This document shows, piece by piece, positions 34,156 through 43,255 of a DNA stretch of 64,000 nt. How positions within the stretch are numbered: position 1 is the first letter of the stretch; each line of letters starts with the position of its first letter. The position numbers and the translations under genes were made by a program. The notes beneath the pieces were generated by a model. That model was given only the letters and a program-made list of their open reading frames with translations. It was not told where the DNA came from and did no database searches. This stretch comes from Giardia muris (taxonomy: Eukaryota; Fornicata; Diplomonadida; Hexamitidae). The stretch lies in the NCBI GenBank assembly GCA_006247105.1, contig CM016927.1, positions 248,001-312,000 on the forward strand, read 5' to 3'.

Positions 34156-34801
34156 TGCAGCTCGGATCATTGATCTCCGTCTCCTCCGGACACCTTTCAA
34201 AGCGGCCTCGAGGATAGGCTTGCGATTCAGACGCCTCAGGAATGAGCTCGACATCCTCCCTGACAGGTCTTGGAGGGGCACGTGGCCTTGGAATCGCCTC
34301 CGACTCTCGTGGCCGCACCTGCGTCGGAACCGGTATTGGCATCGGCACGTATGTATGCGTCGTCCCCTGATTCTGCGATTGGATATGTGATCGTGTTCGA
34401 ACTGACTCTGAACTCCCCTGTAAAGCACGGGAAAGCATGGAGAAGTAGTCTGGAAGGCGGGGCGACTGATGGAGGTTCGAGGGCTGAGGTGGCCGTTGTG
34501 GAGACCGTGTAGGTGACGCATATCCACTCGTTACTAAAGGATTCCGAGGGGTCCGAGCCGGACTCGCAAACTGGGCGTGGCTCGTCTGGGCCCGCTGAGG
34601 GTACGATATTTGAGTTGGTTGGCGTCCACCCTCATAGCTGTTGACTATCAAGGGGAGCTCGAGTCCGGGCCAAGCCCAGTCCCGATCTCGGGTGAAGCTT
34701 GTTTGGGCGCGACGGGTCGGAGACTGGTAAAGAACCCCGGGCCGGGAGCCCTGGGGCCGCAGAGGCCCCGCTGCGGACGCAAATAGACGGCGGTCACCCA
34801 T
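34139..34801 (-). CDS. Low-complexity Pro/Arg/Ser-rich protein
   Basis: A 220-aa protein without recognised domain. It is rich in Pro, Arg, Ser and Gln, contains SPTR/SPAR-type repeats (QSPTRRAQTS, ASPARTPR, ASPTRSPQRP) and ends in PSCISFAY, features of a disordered phosphorylation-prone protein. An upstream extension to 35014 is open but without support. ATG at 34799-34801 is preceded by GGGGCAAAA, so the start is well marked. It diverges from the next coiled-coil gene and its stop overlaps the ankyrin gene by 17 bp. A regulatory or linker role is possible; the real-gene status rests on the initiator and the length. Confidence 0.65.
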   Translation of the reverse strand: MGDRRLFASAAGPLRPQGSRPGVLYQSPTRRAQTSFTRDRDWAWPGLELPLIVNSYEGGRQPTQISYPQRAQTSHAQFASPARTPRNPLVTSGYASPTRSPQRPPQPSNLHQSPRLPDYFSMLSRALQGSSESVRTRSHIQSQNQGTTHTYVPMPIPVPTQVRPRESEAIPRPRAPPRPVREDVELIPEASESQAYPRGRFERCPEETEINDPSCISFAY

Positions 34802-34864
34802 TTTTGCCCCAAAAAAAGACCCGGCATGGGTGTCCAAAAAACACTCAGAATTCAAGAAAAAACG
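34802..34864. promoter_or_regulatory. A-rich divergent initiator region
   Basis: The plus strand reads TTTTTGCCCC, AAAAAAAGAC, then another CCAAAAAACAC and AAGAAAAAACG before ATG 34865. The minus gene has AAAA directly before its ATG. Two A-tracts on the plus strand make the plus start ambiguous (ATG at 34826 or 34865). Confidence 0.5.
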
Positions 34865-36577
34865 ATGAGTCAGGCGACTACGGCTCAGCCGGTGTCGATC
34901 GTCGAGTCGATCGTCGTGGACGAGAACGGGAAGAAAAAGAAGATCATCCGCAAGGTCTACGCGAAGAAGCCCGCCGAGGCGGCCCCGGCCGGGAGGGCCG
35001 ACCCCTTGTCGCACTCGATGATTGCGAACGCCACTGAGGAGGACATCGCTCGGATCGCCCAGTCGCTCATCGATCGCCTCGATGGGAATAGCGCCCCGAA
35101 CACCCCGAGCCGTCAGACCCAGAGTCGTCCCCAGCCGCCTCCACGGGCTTCCGGCTCACGCCCCGCCTCAAGGCCGACAAACCGGGGGAACTCGACAATG
35201 GGTGAGCGTCCCGAGAACTCGTTCATGCAAAGCCGCGAGGCATCACTCATCGAGGAGCAGTCGCGGTCCTCTCCGAACCGCACCTCCGTACGCTCCCCAA
35301 GCGGCGTTCGCCCAGCGAGTCAATCGGCCGCTGGTCAAACCACCCGAGCTCTTTCTCAACCCGGTCTATCTCAGCACGAGTCACCTCAGGGTATCAGCAC
35401 CAACGCGAGTGTAAGGTCTCCTCAGCGTAGTGCCTTGACGCCTGCTCATCCCCCACCCTCCCAACCGCAGCATTCCATGCCACATCCGTCCCAGCACTCC
35501 CAGATGCAAGCGCCATCGCAGATGCAGGGGCAGCAATCGACACGCTCACCTGGGGCCTCGACCAGGGAGCCCTCTGTGTACGACTCGACTCTCCGTGAGG
35601 AGGAGAGCATGCGCAGCACAAGGACCCGCGCGCGTAGTGGGATGCAGTCGCAGCGCTCTATCTCGCAGCGCTCGGCATCCCGTGGGGCAATGTCTGGTCC
35701 GCGCACGCCCAGGTCTCGCACACAGGTGAGCACGCTGCAGGGCGACGAGAGCGAGGTGTACACGAGCGTGACGGCGAACGATCAGGATATGATCAACCGC
35801 CTCCGCATTCAGCTTATGAACGAAAGGAAGATCAGCGACAAGTACAAGCGTGACCTGGACCTCCTGACGAACCGCGAGGAGATCGAAGCCATGCGCTTCC
35901 AGATCAACGATCTGAAGCGTCAACTCAAGGAGAAGGACCACGAGCTCTCGCTTGTCAAGAAGACGAGCGCGAATAAGGAACGCGCGTTCAAGCAGGCCTT
36001 TGATGCGGATTCGAATGGGCAAACGACGCTCGACCGCCTCCGCAGCGAGCTCCTGGGGAGTGAGTCACTGATCTCGGGCCTTCGCCGGGAGAAGCAGGCG
36101 CTTCAGGAGAAGAACGACGAAATGGAGAGGCGTGAGCGCCGTCTCCTGAAGGTGCTCCCGACGGTCTACTATCGCATTACGGGGCAGCAAAATGCGGCGT
36201 CCGAGGACCCTGGGACGCTTATCGAGCTTGTCTACAACCAGTTTAACTCGATGGCGATCGATCTTCGCGATTCACTGCTTGCGCGTGATAGGCTCCAGCA
36301 GAAGGTCGACACCCTGACGAGCGAGTTGGCACGCTGCGGGAAGGATCTCGACGTGGCCGTCAAGTCGATCGAGAACAACCGCAGGCGCCATGATGGAGAG
36401 CTAGGGAAGTACAAGGAGACGGTAGCGGATCTGGAGACGCGCATCATGAACTTTGCAAAGGAGTACGAGGGACTCCTGAGGCAGTACAAGACGGGGTCGC
36501 AGGTCGGGGACACCGTGATCGACGCGCTTGGGGACGCCGGGTACGCGCTCGTCGGGGGGGCGTACGAGAGGGAGTGA
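34865..36577 (+). CDS. Coiled-coil protein with disordered Ser/Gln-rich middle
   Basis: A 570-aa protein from ATG at 34865 (AAGAAAAAACG before it); an ATG 39 bases upstream would add 13 residues. The N-terminus has KKKKIIRKVY and an acidic motif; residues 80-310 are Ser/Gln/Pro/Arg-rich with SPQR, QSQ and HPSQ repeats; residues about 320-560 are a coiled coil (NRLRIQLMNERKISDKYKRDL, then EIEAMRFQINDLKRQL). The combination of a disordered head and coiled-coil tail is common in Giardia basal-body and cytoskeleton-associated proteins, but no family is recognised. The Ser/Arg-rich segments may be phosphorylated. Confidence 0.8.
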   Translation: MSQATTAQPVSIVESIVVDENGKKKKIIRKVYAKKPAEAAPAGRADPLSHSMIANATEEDIARIAQSLIDRLDGNSAPNTPSRQTQSRPQPPPRASGSRPASRPTNRGNSTMGERPENSFMQSREASLIEEQSRSSPNRTSVRSPSGVRPASQSAAGQTTRALSQPGLSQHESPQGISTNASVRSPQRSALTPAHPPPSQPQHSMPHPSQHSQMQAPSQMQGQQSTRSPGASTREPSVYDSTLREEESMRSTRTRARSGMQSQRSISQRSASRGAMSGPRTPRSRTQVSTLQGDESEVYTSVTANDQDMINRLRIQLMNERKISDKYKRDLDLLTNREEIEAMRFQINDLKRQLKEKDHELSLVKKTSANKERAFKQAFDADSNGQTTLDRLRSELLGSESLISGLRREKQALQEKNDEMERRERRLLKVLPTVYYRITGQQNAASEDPGTLIELVYNQFNSMAIDLRDSLLARDRLQQKVDTLTSELARCGKDLDVAVKSIENNRRRHDGELGKYKETVADLETRIMNFAKEYEGLLRQYKTGSQVGDTVIDALGDAGYALVGGAYERE

Positions 36578-36664
36578 GCGCCCTGCCGTACGTGCAGCTA
36601 CGTGTAGTAAAGATCCAGTGGCGCTCTCTCTTGGGGGAACCGAACCAGCTCCGCTTTCACTCTC

Positions 36665-37813
36665 TCACTTGCGACCTTGCTTCGGATCCACGATGATTCC
36701 AGCCCGGTTGAGTATCTGGACGGCTTCTGCGATCTGAGTCTGCATCTTCTCAAGGGTGTCGCGGCGGGTCACGGCGGGGGCGGTGCCAGAGGACCTGCCA
36801 TACCGTTCGACTAGGTCGTCGACGGACATAATGCGGCCGGGGAACGAGGGGCCGGTCACACCCTCCTGTTCTGAACTGATGCTTGAGCGTGGTTGATGTG
36901 GCTTTGGGGGCTTAATGCTTGGTGGGGGGACGGAGCTATTATCCAATGCGCTGGCTGAAAGGCCTGTTGGACGGTCAAGAACACTGCACACGTCAAAGGT
37001 GCGGTCAATGCCCGGCTGATTCTGGTACGGGGTGACATACCATGGCTCGTCCCCAACCCCGCTACCAGTGACGAACGAGGACTCCAACCCGGGGCGCAGA
37101 CTAGCTGAAGAGGGATTCAATGACTCGTACAAGGAGCGGTTCTGATGGCCAGGTTCTCGTCCAGTTGATAAGGGCCTGGTCCAGGTATTCATAGCTGTCC
37201 TATGACCGCGGCCTTGACTATGACTGCGGATCGCTTGTGGCGTACGTGAGACGTGCGAGCTCGCCATCGAAACCCCATAGGATTTTGAGACTGACAGAGT
37301 TCTCGAGTTATGTAGCATCGAGGTGAGCTTCTCGGTCTGCTTCTCAGCAACCGTGCGAAGCTTCTCCGCGGCTTGCGCCTTATATGCCTCGCTCTTCGCC
37401 TTACGAGAAAGAGCTCGAACCTCGCCTTTCAAGGCCTCCCGCTCCTCGTCGCGCTTGGTCTTGAGTGCCCCTATCTCCCGGCGTAGCAGCTCGTTCTCCC
37501 TCGCCAGCTTCTCGTTCACCTGTAAGATGGCCTCATAACGACCACGCAGGTTGAGGAAATCTTGACGGACACGAACGTCGTTGCTCTCCGCGAGCTCGAT
37601 GACCTTGAGCAGGCAGTCTGCCACGGTGTACAACTCTCGATCCGTCGGACGGACAAGGTTCACGGTCTGGAGGATTCCAAGAGAACGAAGCCGTCGCGTG
37701 ATCCCTCGGCTGGCTTCGCCCAGCTGCGCGTCGACGACGTCGGGCGTCAGGCGTCGGGTGACCGAGTACTGGTCCGAGGAGATCACCTCGTAGAGCGCCT
37801 CGTGCTTCTGCAT
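36665..37813 (-). CDS. ADIP/SSX2IP-like coiled-coil protein
   Basis: Residues 30-160 follow the ADIP (afadin- and alpha-actinin-binding) pattern: LRSLGILQTVN, then VADCLLKVIELAESND, VRQDFLNLRGRYEAIL, ENELLRREI and ALSRKAKSEAYKAQA. The family includes SSX2IP/Msd1, which sits at centrosomes or basal bodies and helps anchor microtubules. The C-terminal half (180-382) is Ser/Pro/Thr-rich and probably disordered. Giardia has eight basal bodies, so a basal-body role is a natural inference. It diverges over 47 bp from a small coiled-coil gene. The match is by eye and the identity is weak in places. Confidence 0.55.
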   Translation of the reverse strand: MQKHEALYEVISSDQYSVTRRLTPDVVDAQLGEASRGITRRLRSLGILQTVNLVRPTDRELYTVADCLLKVIELAESNDVRVRQDFLNLRGRYEAILQVNEKLARENELLRREIGALKTKRDEEREALKGEVRALSRKAKSEAYKAQAAEKLRTVAEKQTEKLTSMLHNSRTLSVSKSYGVSMASSHVSRTPQAIRSHSQGRGHRTAMNTWTRPLSTGREPGHQNRSLYESLNPSSASLRPGLESSFVTGSGVGDEPWYVTPYQNQPGIDRTFDVCSVLDRPTGLSASALDNSSVPPPSIKPPKPHQPRSSISSEQEGVTGPSFPGRIMSVDDLVERYGRSSGTAPAVTRRDTLEKMQTQIAEAVQILNRAGIIVDPKQGRK

Positions 37814-37860
37814 CCGTCGCGACCCGCTCTTTTAAAACGGGAGGGAAGAAAAAAGAGACA

Positions 37861-38157
37861 ATGACAACCGCAGATCTCGACGTCCTCGAGCGTAAGGTCG
37901 ACGCCCTCACCGAGATAGCGAAACACGCCTCTTCCGCGGCCGACAAGGACGTCCTGCGCGAGGTCTACGCCTTTCTGGCGTCCCATCATGCCAAGTTGAA
38001 GACGATGGCCAAGAATTATGCCCATGCACAAGACCGCGTCTCCCAGCTCGAGGAGGAAAACAGGGACCTTCGTGCCGAGCTTTCCAAGCGCGACTACCAG
38101 CTCGAGCACCTCTCCAAACACTTCCAGGCGGCGCTGGATCGGCGTACCTTCAAGTAG
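37861..38157 (+). CDS. Small coiled-coil protein (98 aa)
   Basis: A 98-aa protein, entirely helical: MTTADLDVLERKVDALTEIA, then a coiled coil from about 45 to 92 (SQLEEENRDLRAELSKRDYQLEHLSKHF). No domain is recognised. ATG follows AGAAAAAAGAGACA, a strong Giardia-style initiator, so the gene is likely real even though it is short. It is in a divergent pair with the ADIP-like gene; a joint role at basal bodies is a guess. The coding sequence ends before a 178-bp gap with a poly(A)-type signal and a hairpin. Confidence 0.75.
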   Translation: MTTADLDVLERKVDALTEIAKHASSAADKDVLREVYAFLASHHAKLKTMAKNYAHAQDRVSQLEEENRDLRAELSKRDYQLEHLSKHFQAALDRRTFK

Positions 38158-38335
38158 GCGAATAGGACGATGTGCGGGTTTAGAGCTTGTATCTGGCGTT
38201 GAGGAGGCTCGAGTCCTGGTGGAATGCCAGGCCCCATCTCAGTTTCATGCCCTCTCGGAGTAAAGGTGACATGGACCTCCCTTTCCCTCTGTAGTTGACC
38301 GGGGAAAGGAGGGACGCCTGGCCTTTACTCTTGCC
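38158..38335. other. Convergent 3' gap with nested inverted repeat
   Basis: GTAAAGG at 38260-38266 pairs with CCTTTAC at 38322-38328, and inside it CCTCCCTTTCCC at 38276-38287 pairs with GGGGAAAGGAGGG at 38301-38313, with one bulge, around a 13-base loop. A smaller CCTGG/CCAGG hairpin lies upstream near 38215-38231. The two outer arms each read AGTAAAG when viewed on their own strand, so they could be the converging poly(A) signals of the coiled-coil gene and Dom34; the inner stem is not explained by this. No gene is visible here. Confidence 0.45.
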
Positions 38336-39493
38336 TCAGAAGCTACTTAGCTCGCTGTCGTCGGTATTCTGAGCGGCGCAGCGCTCATATTCAACGGGGT
38401 ACTTAGTCAGGGCGATAATGCCGCCATAGGTTTGTAGCAATTGACCGGGGACGGACTGAGGCCGCACCTCGATGAAATCGATGGTGTCACTATATTTCTT
38501 GATATGCTCCTCAAACGTTCGACGTAGTCCCACGTCTTGGCCATGGACCAAAGATGTCAAGTAGACAATGGTCCTGATGGCAAATGGGCTTTCGTTCAGT
38601 AGGTGGAGGACATCTGTTGAGGTGTAGTGGGCCAACCCTTCATTGGTTACGAAGAAGCGTCTGAACTCCTCAAGTGCACGCGATGCTAACACCCAACGAC
38701 AAGCTCCTATCTGTTCCGCAATGCTCGGAATCGTCATCGCATCCATGATGACCTTGTGCAGCACCGTCTGGGTCGTCGGAATGTAGACTGTCGCTAAGCC
38801 CTTGAAAGGTGGACGTTGTGCCATCTCGCTCTGATAGAGAAGCTTGAATGGGGTGAGGACCTCGTCCTGTCCACAGAAGAGAAGCACTCGGATCTTTTCA
38901 ATCAACGCTCTTTCTAAGGTCGCACACGTCTGTCTAAAGAAATCTGTTAGAGACTTCGCCATCTTGTCCGTGTTATACCTGGTCTTCTTAGGCATCCCAT
39001 AATGCACATTCTTCAGCGGAACAACAGAGTCCGGATTCAGAAGGCCTAATTTCGCGGTTCCATCTCTAAGTAGTAAAGTGGCAGCCATATCGCAACGAGT
39101 ACGTGGATCACACGCCTCGTCGATGACCGTCAACTGTTGCCCCTCCCAATGCCCCTTACTGATGGAGATGCTTCCATGCGGTTGCAACCATATGGTATGC
39201 GCAGAATTCTTTGGAATGTCTTCAACCTCGCTCACCACCCTTCCACTGATGCTAAGGGAGCAGCCCCCGTCATACGTCACCGTCTCGACGGCGATCGTGA
39301 GGCGTAAGGAGCGGCGGGCCGTGGTTGAGCTTCCGTCGGCGCGAGTCTTAATGATCTTTCGTGTCGTCTTTCCTCTAACCCGATCCCCGGGGCGGATGAC
39401 CTCAGAGAGGACGTAAAGGTCGTCCTCCTCTGTCGGGCAGACCTCAATGATCCCCGATCCGTCCGGTTCCAATGTCTTCTTCAGTAACCGCAT
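38336..39493 (-). CDS. DOM34: Dom34/Pelota ribosome rescue factor
   Basis: Recognises stalled ribosomes with an empty A site and, with Hbs1, splits them in no-go and non-stop decay. The opening MRLLKKTLEPDGSGIIEVCPTEEDDLYVLSEVIRPGDRVRGKTTRKI is the Pelota N-terminal Sm-fold, followed by an eRF1-like central region and a C-terminal eRF1 domain 3 (about 265-385). The GGQ peptide-release motif is absent, as expected for Pelota. Length 385 aa fits the family. It diverges from the phosphodiesterase over 31 bp. A poly(A)-type AGTAAAG lies just after its stop. Confidence 0.95.
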   Translation of the reverse strand: MRLLKKTLEPDGSGIIEVCPTEEDDLYVLSEVIRPGDRVRGKTTRKIIKTRADGSSTTARRSLRLTIAVETVTYDGGCSLSISGRVVSEVEDIPKNSAHTIWLQPHGSISISKGHWEGQQLTVIDEACDPRTRCDMAATLLLRDGTAKLGLLNPDSVVPLKNVHYGMPKKTRYNTDKMAKSLTDFFRQTCATLERALIEKIRVLLFCGQDEVLTPFKLLYQSEMAQRPPFKGLATVYIPTTQTVLHKVIMDAMTIPSIAEQIGACRWVLASRALEEFRRFFVTNEGLAHYTSTDVLHLLNESPFAIRTIVYLTSLVHGQDVGLRRTFEEHIKKYSDTIDFIEVRPQSVPGQLLQTYGGIIALTKYPVEYERCAAQNTDDSELSSF

Positions 39494-39524
39494 AGTGTTT
39501 TCCTCAGATCAAAAAAGGGGTCGA

Positions 39525-42500
39525 ATGAGCTTCATTGGGCTCTCCATAACGATCACCGCCCTCACGATCGCTCTTGCGCTCCGCCGCCGGCTCTGGCAGC
39601 TGCAGCGGTGGGCCGAGGGACGTTTCAGCTCCACACTCGTCGACCTGGCCATCGCCTCCCTTCTACTCCTCCTTATCTTCTCAATAAGCCTCCTCTTCCT
39701 TGACTCGCGCCTCGTCGCCTTGGGGAGTGCCGCCGCCCATTACCTCATCTATCTCCTTCTGTGGACGACGTTGATCGTCAGTCGAAGTGGCCTCTTTATT
39801 GCCACGCCTCATCGTACTAAGTTTGCCTTCTTCGCAACGGCCATGGGACTCTCCGGGACCTTCTTCCTGATGGGGGCGCGGACCTGTGACTTCATCCTTC
39901 GGTATGGCTGGGTGTTCCCCGCCGTGTTCTTCTTGAGTGAGCTTAGAATTTATCTCACCATTCGAAACCCTCGGCTACTTCAGGCGGCGCTTCTGCGCCG
40001 CACCCACTGCCTCAGTACCTTCTCCACAATGACCCCGAGGATTGGGCCGCTCAACCGACGGACCAACGTCTTCGCTAGCTGCTTCAATCTGGCGATCCCG
40101 GTCAAGAACACGTCGATTGCGACCATTCTGGACGAGATTAGTCGGCACCCCTTCAAGGACTACCCTTACGCGTTCTTTTCCCCAAGAATTGAAGCCTCGT
40201 GCGTCCCTCTCATCTTGTCCGTCCTCATTCTAGGGCTCTCCGCGGTCCGCGCCTATCGGTATTGCACTCTTGTTCGACACGCCCTTCTGTCCGGAGATGT
40301 GAGCGTTACCACTCTCCTCAAGCTCTCAGATGTGTTGACCGTCAATTCGATTCTCATTCTCTTCATTACCCTGATCCTCCCGATCTATAACTACACCCGC
40401 TTGGGCCCGCATCTCGTTTTCCTTAACCCTCTAATCTTCCAATCCTTCGCCCGCTGGTTGGAGTATAACGGCTTCGGAGCCCCATTGGCCTTTCTCATCG
40501 ATTGCTCCCTGTACCGACAGCATACCGCATATAACATGAAGGCAGCAAGCAAGCTCTACTCGATCTGGGCCGACCTGATGCAAAGCGGGGCGATTCCTTG
40601 CACACAGGATTCACTCACTAGGACGGAGACCGTCCTCTCACGCCACTTGCACCGGGACCAAAAGATTCAATGCCGGGAAGATGCTATCGTCTTTGATGCA
40701 CTCCAAGCAGATTTCCGTAAGGATGCTGATACAACCAGTTTGCACCCCCCGGGTTCTACCATCGAGGCGGCCGACGTCTTCTGTCGCATAGAGGCCGAGC
40801 TCAGTGTTGTCCTTCTAGTTTGTGCTCAACGCTACTTTGATTGCGTCCTTCCGAGTTACGCCAGAGTCCTTCTCCACTTTTCCGAGTTTGAGGCACGTGC
40901 CTCTCTCTTGATGGCCTTGTATTCCGACGTCTATGACCAGGACTACGGCATCAGCCATCCGACCTCTGAGACCCGACGGTCTTTGCTTGACGCAGCCTTC
41001 ATTGACTCAGTCCGAAACTTTTATCACCTCAACCAGCACTCATATTCCTCCTTCATCGGAGAGGCGATCATGTCGCTTCAACAATGCCCGAACCTCCTCT
41101 ATACTTATGTCCCCACGGATAAGATCGTTGGGCTGGCACGTGCCAGAAAGGACACCGCCGAGATTGTTTACTGGTCGAAGGTCGAGACGCTTTGCGCCAC
41201 AAATCTGAGCACTCGGTCACGTCCTGCCTTCATCCGTCCATCGATCCAACGGTTACGGCGGAATCGACAGAACTCCCTCATTGGGCACCAGAAGTACAAC
41301 CTGACATGCCCCTCTGTTGCCTCAACAGATGCTCGTGATGACCGGCTGGAACAGCACCTGAATCTCTCGTCACAGCTGTTCGGGACGAATGGCCACTCCG
41401 GAGAGCAGATGCTGCTGGAATACTTGATCGGTCTGTCTCGAAATGACCGTTTCAAACCGGAGTTTAGAGAGATCGTCCAACAGATCATTAACCAGGTCCT
41501 TTCCTGCTTGCCTCTATTCACCTTTGCGCGGAATACGTATATCATCTCAGAATTCGAGAGGATTCGCTCTCTTCACATCGTGTCGCCAGACCCCGGGCCC
41601 AAGCTAGATGCCCTTGGGGTTTCGAACATTGAGGTCGAAAGGAGGCCTTTTGGGAGTAAGGCGACTCGTCTAGCGACCCAGAGCGGGCCGTACTTCGAGC
41701 GCCTTCGCGTCTTGAGCTCGGGAAATGTGCAGCTCGAGTCTGCTCTCATCGGAGGACAGGATGATAGCTTCAACGGGATTACGTTGATGGAGATCTGGCG
41801 AAAGAACATGGGTAGGATCTATTCTCTTTATTCAGATGTCTACCCGAGCCTCATTCGACTACCCCTGCAGATGAACCGGCATCTCCGGGTCAATAATAAC
41901 TTCTACCAGTGCTGTGACGAAAACGAGGTTGTTCTAGACTTCGAGAAGAGGATCCTCAGGGTTGTCCTGAATGTTGCACTTGTGCGGTGTCTCGTCGCGT
42001 ATGACGGCGTGGGAGATACTTATGCGACGAGCTTGGACCAGATCGAGGACGCAGCCGCCTGGTACGAGGTTGATTGCTCGGATAAGCATCTGGCCCTTGA
42101 GTATGACGTCGATGCCTTCAGTGAGTATCTCATTGCACGTCTAGAGACCCCCGACATCGATGTCCGTAAGCTGGATGGCTTCACACGCGGCCATAGCTTG
42201 GTCGCGGTCGGGTACCTGCTGGCGAAGCTCCTTGGCCTCGCAACATACTTCAGGATTAAGGATAGCGTTCTTATCGCCCTCCTCTTTGAGCTGGAAGCGT
42301 CCTACACGCCGACCTTGTACCATAACAAGAATCACGCTGCCGACGTCGCGCAGATTTCCATACTCATCCTTAGCAAGGTCTATTGCGGGCTTTATGGGCT
42401 TTCGCCTGAGCATCCTTTCAGGACCGCCTCCCTTCTTATCTCTCAGACCTCTCGGGTCGATGAAGAGGCTTCTCCAACTCAGCGAGCACGTATGAATCTC

Positions 42501-43226
42501 CTTCGCCCCCTTGATTTTCTCGCGCTCCTCTTTGGGGCTCTATGCCATGACCTTGGGCACACTGGGATTGATAACAACTTCTGCATCATGTCGAACAATG
42601 CGCTCTCCCTCATCTATAACGACGAGGCTCCATTGGAGTACGCCCACGCCTCGCTCTCCTGGAGCATTCTGACACAGATGGCACCCTTTTTCGCCCAATT
42701 TAGTCTCGATCAGTTCCGTGAGTTCCGTACATCTTTCCTCGAGATCATCCTGGCCACGGACATGTCGGGCCACTTCCCCTTCATCGACCAGCTGAAGCTC
42801 TTGACTGGAGGCTTCGTTGAGGAGATCCTTTCCGCGGGAGATCCTTTGAGTCTATCAATCCTCCGTTGGTACTTGATCAAGACCTGTATTAAGTTCGGGG
42901 ACCTCTCCAACCCTTTCCGCTCGGTTAACGTCAGCTCCTGTTACGCTATAGCTCTTATGAACGAGTTCTGGACCCTTGGAGACTTGATGTTGGAATGCGG
43001 ACTAAGTCCGGACCAGATGAAGACGCGCCCGAGCGATGCCGAATTACGTGTTGTGATTGCAACCAGTCAGCTAGGGTTTCACCAAGCGATCATCAGCACG
43101 TTCTGGAGTCTAACTCAAGCCTTTTTCGAGGCCCTTTCAGGGACGAAGTTCCCCGAGCTTCAGACGAACCTCGAGGAGACCCTGACGTTCTGGGAGAATT
43201 ATAAGGCTGAGGCGTCGATCCAATGA
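39525..43226 (+). CDS. Transmembrane class I cyclic-nucleotide phosphodiesterase
   Basis: Hydrolyses cAMP or cGMP. The C-terminal catalytic domain (about residues 920-1230) has the class I signature set: YHNKNHAADV (HNxxHAxDV), CHDLGHTGIDNNF (HDxxHxGxxN), ATDMSGHFPF and GDLSNPFR with the invariant Gln region QLGFHQAII. All metal-binding His/Asp residues are in place. The N-terminal part has about six to seven hydrophobic segments, so the enzyme is membrane-bound; this architecture fits the known single phosphodiesterase of Giardia. Between them lies a long region without recognised domain. The frame extends 26 codons upstream but that lies within the divergent Dom34 start area; ATG at 39525 after AAAAAAGGGGTCGA gives 1233 aa. 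Confidence 0.92.
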   Translation: MSFIGLSITITALTIALALRRRLWQLQRWAEGRFSSTLVDLAIASLLLLLIFSISLLFLDSRLVALGSAAAHYLIYLLLWTTLIVSRSGLFIATPHRTKFAFFATAMGLSGTFFLMGARTCDFILRYGWVFPAVFFLSELRIYLTIRNPRLLQAALLRRTHCLSTFSTMTPRIGPLNRRTNVFASCFNLAIPVKNTSIATILDEISRHPFKDYPYAFFSPRIEASCVPLILSVLILGLSAVRAYRYCTLVRHALLSGDVSVTTLLKLSDVLTVNSILILFITLILPIYNYTRLGPHLVFLNPLIFQSFARWLEYNGFGAPLAFLIDCSLYRQHTAYNMKAASKLYSIWADLMQSGAIPCTQDSLTRTETVLSRHLHRDQKIQCREDAIVFDALQADFRKDADTTSLHPPGSTIEAADVFCRIEAELSVVLLVCAQRYFDCVLPSYARVLLHFSEFEARASLLMALYSDVYDQDYGISHPTSETRRSLLDAAFIDSVRNFYHLNQHSYSSFIGEAIMSLQQCPNLLYTYVPTDKIVGLARARKDTAEIVYWSKVETLCATNLSTRSRPAFIRPSIQRLRRNRQNSLIGHQKYNLTCPSVASTDARDDRLEQHLNLSSQLFGTNGHSGEQMLLEYLIGLSRNDRFKPEFREIVQQIINQVLSCLPLFTFARNTYIISEFERIRSLHIVSPDPGPKLDALGVSNIEVERRPFGSKATRLATQSGPYFERLRVLSSGNVQLESALIGGQDDSFNGITLMEIWRKNMGRIYSLYSDVYPSLIRLPLQMNRHLRVNNNFYQCCDENEVVLDFEKRILRVVLNVALVRCLVAYDGVGDTYATSLDQIEDAAAWYEVDCSDKHLALEYDVDAFSEYLIARLETPDIDVRKLDGFTRGHSLVAVGYLLAKLLGLATYFRIKDSVLIALLFELEASYTPTLYHNKNHAADVAQISILILSKVYCGLYGLSPEHPFRTASLLISQTSRVDEEASPTQRARMNLLRPLDFLALLFGALCHDLGHTGIDNNFCIMSNNALSLIYNDEAPLEYAHASLSWSILTQMAPFFAQFSLDQFREFRTSFLEIILATDMSGHFPFIDQLKLLTGGFVEEILSAGDPLSLSILRWYLIKTCIKFGDLSNPFRSVNVSSCYAIALMNEFWTLGDLMLECGLSPDQMKTRPSDAELRVVIATSQLGFHQAIISTFWSLTQAFFEALSGTKFPELQTNLEETLTFWENYKAEASIQ

Positions 43227-43255
43227 CCATCTCGGCGGTGACGAGGGTAAAAAAG

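Noticed and set aside
34802..35014. Upstream extension of the minus-strand low-complexity gene
   Set aside because: It is antisense to the start of the next gene and lacks an initiator, while ATG 34801 has an A-tract.
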